Assembly (NCBI RefSeq): GCF_037646345.1
Contig: NZ_JBBEWR010000017.1
Coordinates: 29,242 to 93,241 of the forward strand
Direction of reading: 5' to 3'
From: Ascidiimonas aurantiaca
Lineage (GTDB): Bacteria; Bacteroidota; Bacteroidia; Flavobacteriales; Flavobacteriaceae
DNA length: 64,000 bases
The stretch's first letter is position 1. Each line of letters begins with the position of its first letter. The translations under genes were made by a program, and so were the position numbers. Of the stretch, positions 61,835 through 64,000 are shown in pieces. The notes under the pieces are model-generated. The model was not told the origin of the DNA and ran no database searches. It saw only the letters and a program-made list of their open reading frames with translations.

Positions 61835-62891
61835 AACTTATATAAGCAACCACAACCCATTGATCTTTAATGGGCTGTTGTGGTCAATATCATACATTAT
61901 CTTATTATTTCTGTTTTCAAAAGGTAAAACACCTTTGAAAATAGATTATGTATATACTTTTACATTTCTGATATCTTTAGTATTACCCATATTAATAGTT
62001 ATCTATATCCTGATCCCACGATTTTTAAGGAGAGAAAAGTATATCTTATTTACGGTCACATTTTTAATAAACCTCTTGTTGTTCTCACAATTACAGGCTT
62101 TGTATTATGAGCCGGTACTCGATATTCTTTTTCCTGATTACTATTTTATTTCTTATACTTCAGGCACACGCCTCATTACCATCTTTAGCATTTTTTTGAT
62201 CGTCACCACGCTCATCAAACTTTCCGAAGACTGGTTTTACTTCAACAGAAGTGAGAACCTGAAGCTAAAAAAGAAAAACCAGCAGATACAATCGCAATTA
62301 ACCTCTCTGCGCTCCCAGATCAATCCGCATTTTCTGTTTAATTCGCTCAATGTAATTTATGCCATGGCATTAGAGGAAAAGAAGGAAACTAAAGATGCCA
62401 TTGTACAACTTTCAGATATATTGCGATATATTATTTATGATACAGATACAAAACGTGTAACTCTAAAGGACGAAATCACCCTGTTACAGAATTATATTGC
62501 ATTTCAAAAATTCAGAGTTCACGGTTTTGAAAAAGTACAAATACATACAGATATTGCTAATGATGCATATACGCTATACCCCATGTTATTACTGCCCTTA
62601 GTTGAAAATAGTTATAAACACGGGCACAGAAATAATCCTGAGGATACCTTTATTACTATACATATACTACAAAAAGGACCTGCGTTCCAGTTTAAAATAG
62701 AAAATAGCTATACGAATGATATATCTGAAACCGATAATGAGTATTCAGGCATTGGGCTATACAACGTACAAAAAAACTTAAAGATTGTGTATCCCGACAC
62801 CCACGAGCTGACAACCTCTAAAACAGAAACTACATTTGCGGTAACCTTAAAAATAGAAACTACTCATGATAATTACATGTATGGTCATTGA
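61821..62891 (+). CDS. LytS-type sensor histidine kinase
   Basis: 356 residues. Four hydrophobic helices occupy about residues 15-135, followed by a short coiled linker. The kinase domain is the His_kinase type: SQINPHFLFNSLNVIYAMA with the phospho-acceptor His170, then PLVENSYKHGHRNN (N box) and GIGLYNVQKNL (G box). It forms a pair with the LytTR response regulator whose start overlaps by 26 bases. The stimulus is unknown; the preceding lipoprotein gene may feed it. Confidence 0.93.
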   Translation: MPPLKTYISNHNPLIFNGLLWSISYIILLFLFSKGKTPLKIDYVYTFTFLISLVLPILIVIYILIPRFLRREKYILFTVTFLINLLLFSQLQALYYEPVLDILFPDYYFISYTSGTRLITIFSIFLIVTTLIKLSEDWFYFNRSENLKLKKKNQQIQSQLTSLRSQINPHFLFNSLNVIYAMALEEKKETKDAIVQLSDILRYIIYDTDTKRVTLKDEITLLQNYIAFQKFRVHGFEKVQIHTDIANDAYTLYPMLLLPLVENSYKHGHRNNPEDTFITIHILQKGPAFQFKIENSYTNDISETDNEYSGIGLYNVQKNLKIVYPDTHELTTSKTETTFAVTLKIETTHDNYMYGH

Positions 62892-63555
62892 TGATGAGCC
62901 TTCATCTCAACAGGTACTAAGGAAGTTTATAGGAGAGCTTTCATTTCTAAAGCTAGTGCATACATGCAACAATGCGTTGGAAGCCATGACATATCTCAAC
63001 ACAAATACAGATATTGATCTGTTGTTTCTTGATATAAATATGCCAAAAATATCTGGAATAAGCTTTTATAAATCATTACAGGACCCTCCGTATGTTATTT
63101 TTACCACTGCTTACTCTCAATATGCGGTAGAGGGTTTTGAAGTAAATGCGATAGATTATTTGCTAAAACCCTTTTCTTTTGATCGTTTTTTTATTGCCGT
63201 AAGTAAAGTGTTGAACAAACAAAAAGGTAAACAGGGTAGTAATGACGATCATCATTATATAATGGTTAAGTCTAACAAAACACTCCACAAAATATTTACA
63301 AAAGATATTTTTTACCTGGAAGCTCTGGGAGACTATGTAAAAATTTATCTTGAAGATACCTCTGTTATAACCAATAGTACTTTTCAGGGTATATTACATA
63401 CCATACCCAAAACACATCTTATACGCATACATAAATCATTTGCCATTAACCCTCATAAATTAAATTCTATTTGTGGTAATCGGGTTTTATTGGGTATATA
63501 TACTGTTCCTATAGGCCAAAAATTTAAAGCTGATTTTTTAAAATACCTTTCATAA
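62866..63555 (+). CDS. LytTR family response regulator
   Basis: 229 residues. Receiver domain: VIDDEP with acidic residues, phospho-Asp D56 in LLFLDINMP, the switch TAYS, and LLKPFSFDRF with the conserved Lys. The C-terminal LytTR DNA-binding domain has IFYLEALGDYVKIYLED, ITNSTFQGIL, RIHKSFAINPHKLNSI. Such regulators bind direct repeats at target promoters, often controlling secreted peptides. The start at ATG 62866 (MIITCMVIDDEP) is as expected; the kinase overlap is 26 bases. Confidence 0.95.
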   Translation: MIITCMVIDDEPSSQQVLRKFIGELSFLKLVHTCNNALEAMTYLNTNTDIDLLFLDINMPKISGISFYKSLQDPPYVIFTTAYSQYAVEGFEVNAIDYLLKPFSFDRFFIAVSKVLNKQKGKQGSNDDHHYIMVKSNKTLHKIFTKDIFYLEALGDYVKIYLEDTSVITNSTFQGILHTIPKTHLIRIHKSFAINPHKLNSICGNRVLLGIYTVPIGQKFKADFLKYLS

Positions 63556-63679
63556 TACACTTCTGTTATTTCATTTACTAGATACTGTATTTAACTACTT
63601 AAATTATTAAAAAAATAGATTACTATCCGTGAGAAAAAAACTATTTACACCTTATAAGCTAATACAAAAACAAATTATT

Positions 63680-63895
63680 ATGATCAAAAAAGTTTTAAAG
63701 ATTAACGGGGCTGTAGTGCTTACTAAAAAGCAACGTGCTAACGTTTATGGTGGTGAGGGTATAGGTCAGGAGTGTCCTTCCACTCGGGGAATTGGTGTAC
63801 CGCGAGATCCTTGTACTTCTGATGAGGAATGTTTTAATGTAATACGCAACACAGTGGCTTTTTGTGACTTTGGATGTTGTGTAGCCATGACCTAG
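63680..63895 (+). CDS. Double-glycine-leader, cysteine-rich secreted peptide precursor
   Basis: 71 residues from the ATG at 63680; a longer in-frame start at 63629 would add MRKKLFTPYKLIQKQII ahead of the leader. The leader MIKKVLKINGAVVLTKKQRANVYGG (described: residues 1-25) ends in Gly-Gly, the cleavage site of C39-type peptidase-transporters. The 46-residue mature part has six cysteines (ECPS, DPCTS, EECFN, FCDF, GCC) and short acidic stretches, likely disulfide-bonded. Its neighbours are a LytTR two-component system on one side and an rRNA terminator on the other. No dedicated transporter is in the window. Pheromone, bacteriocin or toxin-like peptide are all possible. Confidence 0.72.
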   Translation: MIKKVLKINGAVVLTKKQRANVYGGEGIGQECPSTRGIGVPRDPCTSDEECFNVIRNTVAFCDFGCCVAMT

Positions 63896-63940
63896 TACAA
63901 AACAGCATACAACTTTCTATTTCTCTGGTAATAGAATAAA

Positions 63941-63972
63941 AAAAGCACGTATTGTTATGGATACGTGCTTTT
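63941..63972. terminator. Strong bidirectional terminator between the peptide gene and the rRNA operon
   Basis: AAAAGCACGTAT (63941-63952) pairs perfectly with ATACGTGCTTTT (63961-63972) around an 8-base loop, with an A-run to the left and T-run to the right. It can end transcripts from both sides. Confidence 0.85.
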
Positions 63973-63978
63973 TTAAAG

Positions 63979-64000
63979 AAGGCGGCGACATACTCTTCCG
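63979..64000 (-). rRNA. rrf: 5S rRNA, 3' end (partial)
   Basis: The reverse complement of the final bases reads CGGAAGAGTATGTCGCCGCC, which matches the conserved 3' end of Bacteroidota 5S rRNA (GAGAGTA-GTCGCCGCC), followed by the terminator. The rest lies beyond the window, so an rRNA operon on the minus strand probably ends here. Confidence 0.75.

Noticed and set aside
1..64000. CRISPR array, prophage, transposase or tRNA
   Set aside because: I saw no direct-repeat/spacer array, phage genes, transposase motif or tRNA cloverleaf in the gaps.

Overview
The window looks like a chromosomal segment of a gliding member of the Flavobacteriaceae (Bacteroidota). Supporting signs are a gldI homologue, a protein with a type IX secretion sorting domain, a TonB-dependent receptor with a carboxypeptidase-like N-terminal domain, many short signal peptides and lipoboxes, a list of Bacteroidota-specific DUF families (DUF3810, DUF6452, DUF6048, DUF6503, DUF349, DUF4268), moderately AT-rich DNA, and many copies of the Bacteroidota -7 promoter box TAnnTTTG directly upstream of genes. 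Coding density is high and gene ends commonly overlap by 1-4 bases.

Layout. 1-5.8 kb (minus strand): an operon running leftward through a small membrane protein, mutL, two tandem rhomboid proteases and an exo/endonuclease-phosphatase family protein cut by the window edge, next to ribH and a TPR membrane protein. 5.9-14.7 kb: recF, a lipoprotein, a DciA-like protein, ndk, a PhoD-type phosphatase, nrnA-gldI-peptidylprolyl isomerase, pepD and a DUF3810 membrane protein. 14.8-26.2 kb: two amidohydrolase-family secreted proteins, a DUF6503 lipoprotein, a SPOUT RNA methyltransferase, an M48 protease, RelA/SpoT, Fur and purA. 26.2-38.3 kb: an OstA/LptA-like protein, a class III aminotransferase, a TPR protein, two tandem DUF368 (polyprenyl-phosphate translocase family) proteins overlapping aroE, a DUF349 protein, then on the minus strand a zapB-like gene, zapA, a structured RNA and rny. 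38.4-50.5 kb: an M23 peptidase, a TonB receptor, a cysteine desulfurase, a Smr protein, a T9SS cargo protein, a four-gene cluster of small cysteine-motif membrane proteins, and ornithine aminotransferase. 50.9-64 kb: CBS and GNAT proteins, a small repeat-containing peptide, rlmD, DUF6452/DUF6048, RNA and SAM methyltransferases, a ZIP transporter, hemolysin III, a lipoprotein-histidine kinase-LytTR regulator operon, a double-glycine cysteine-rich peptide, and the 3' end of a 5S rRNA gene on the minus strand.

Most of the window is housekeeping. The parts that most deserve attention are: (i) a 69-aa peptide at 52047-52256 with a Bacteroidota lanthipeptide-like leader and a core of four C-N-T-(N/D)-I-T hexapeptide repeats with no modification enzymes nearby; (ii) a 71-aa double-glycine-leader peptide with six cysteines at 63680-63895, directly after a lipoprotein/LytS/LytTR operon; (iii) an unannotated, rod-shaped, terminator-ended RNA at 37483-37653 between zapA and rny that fits a 6S RNA; (iv) a MutL whose C-terminal endonuclease motifs appear to be lost; and (v) a small gene cluster DUF2752 - CCC-motif - CD225-like - DUF2752 behind a T9SS cargo gene.
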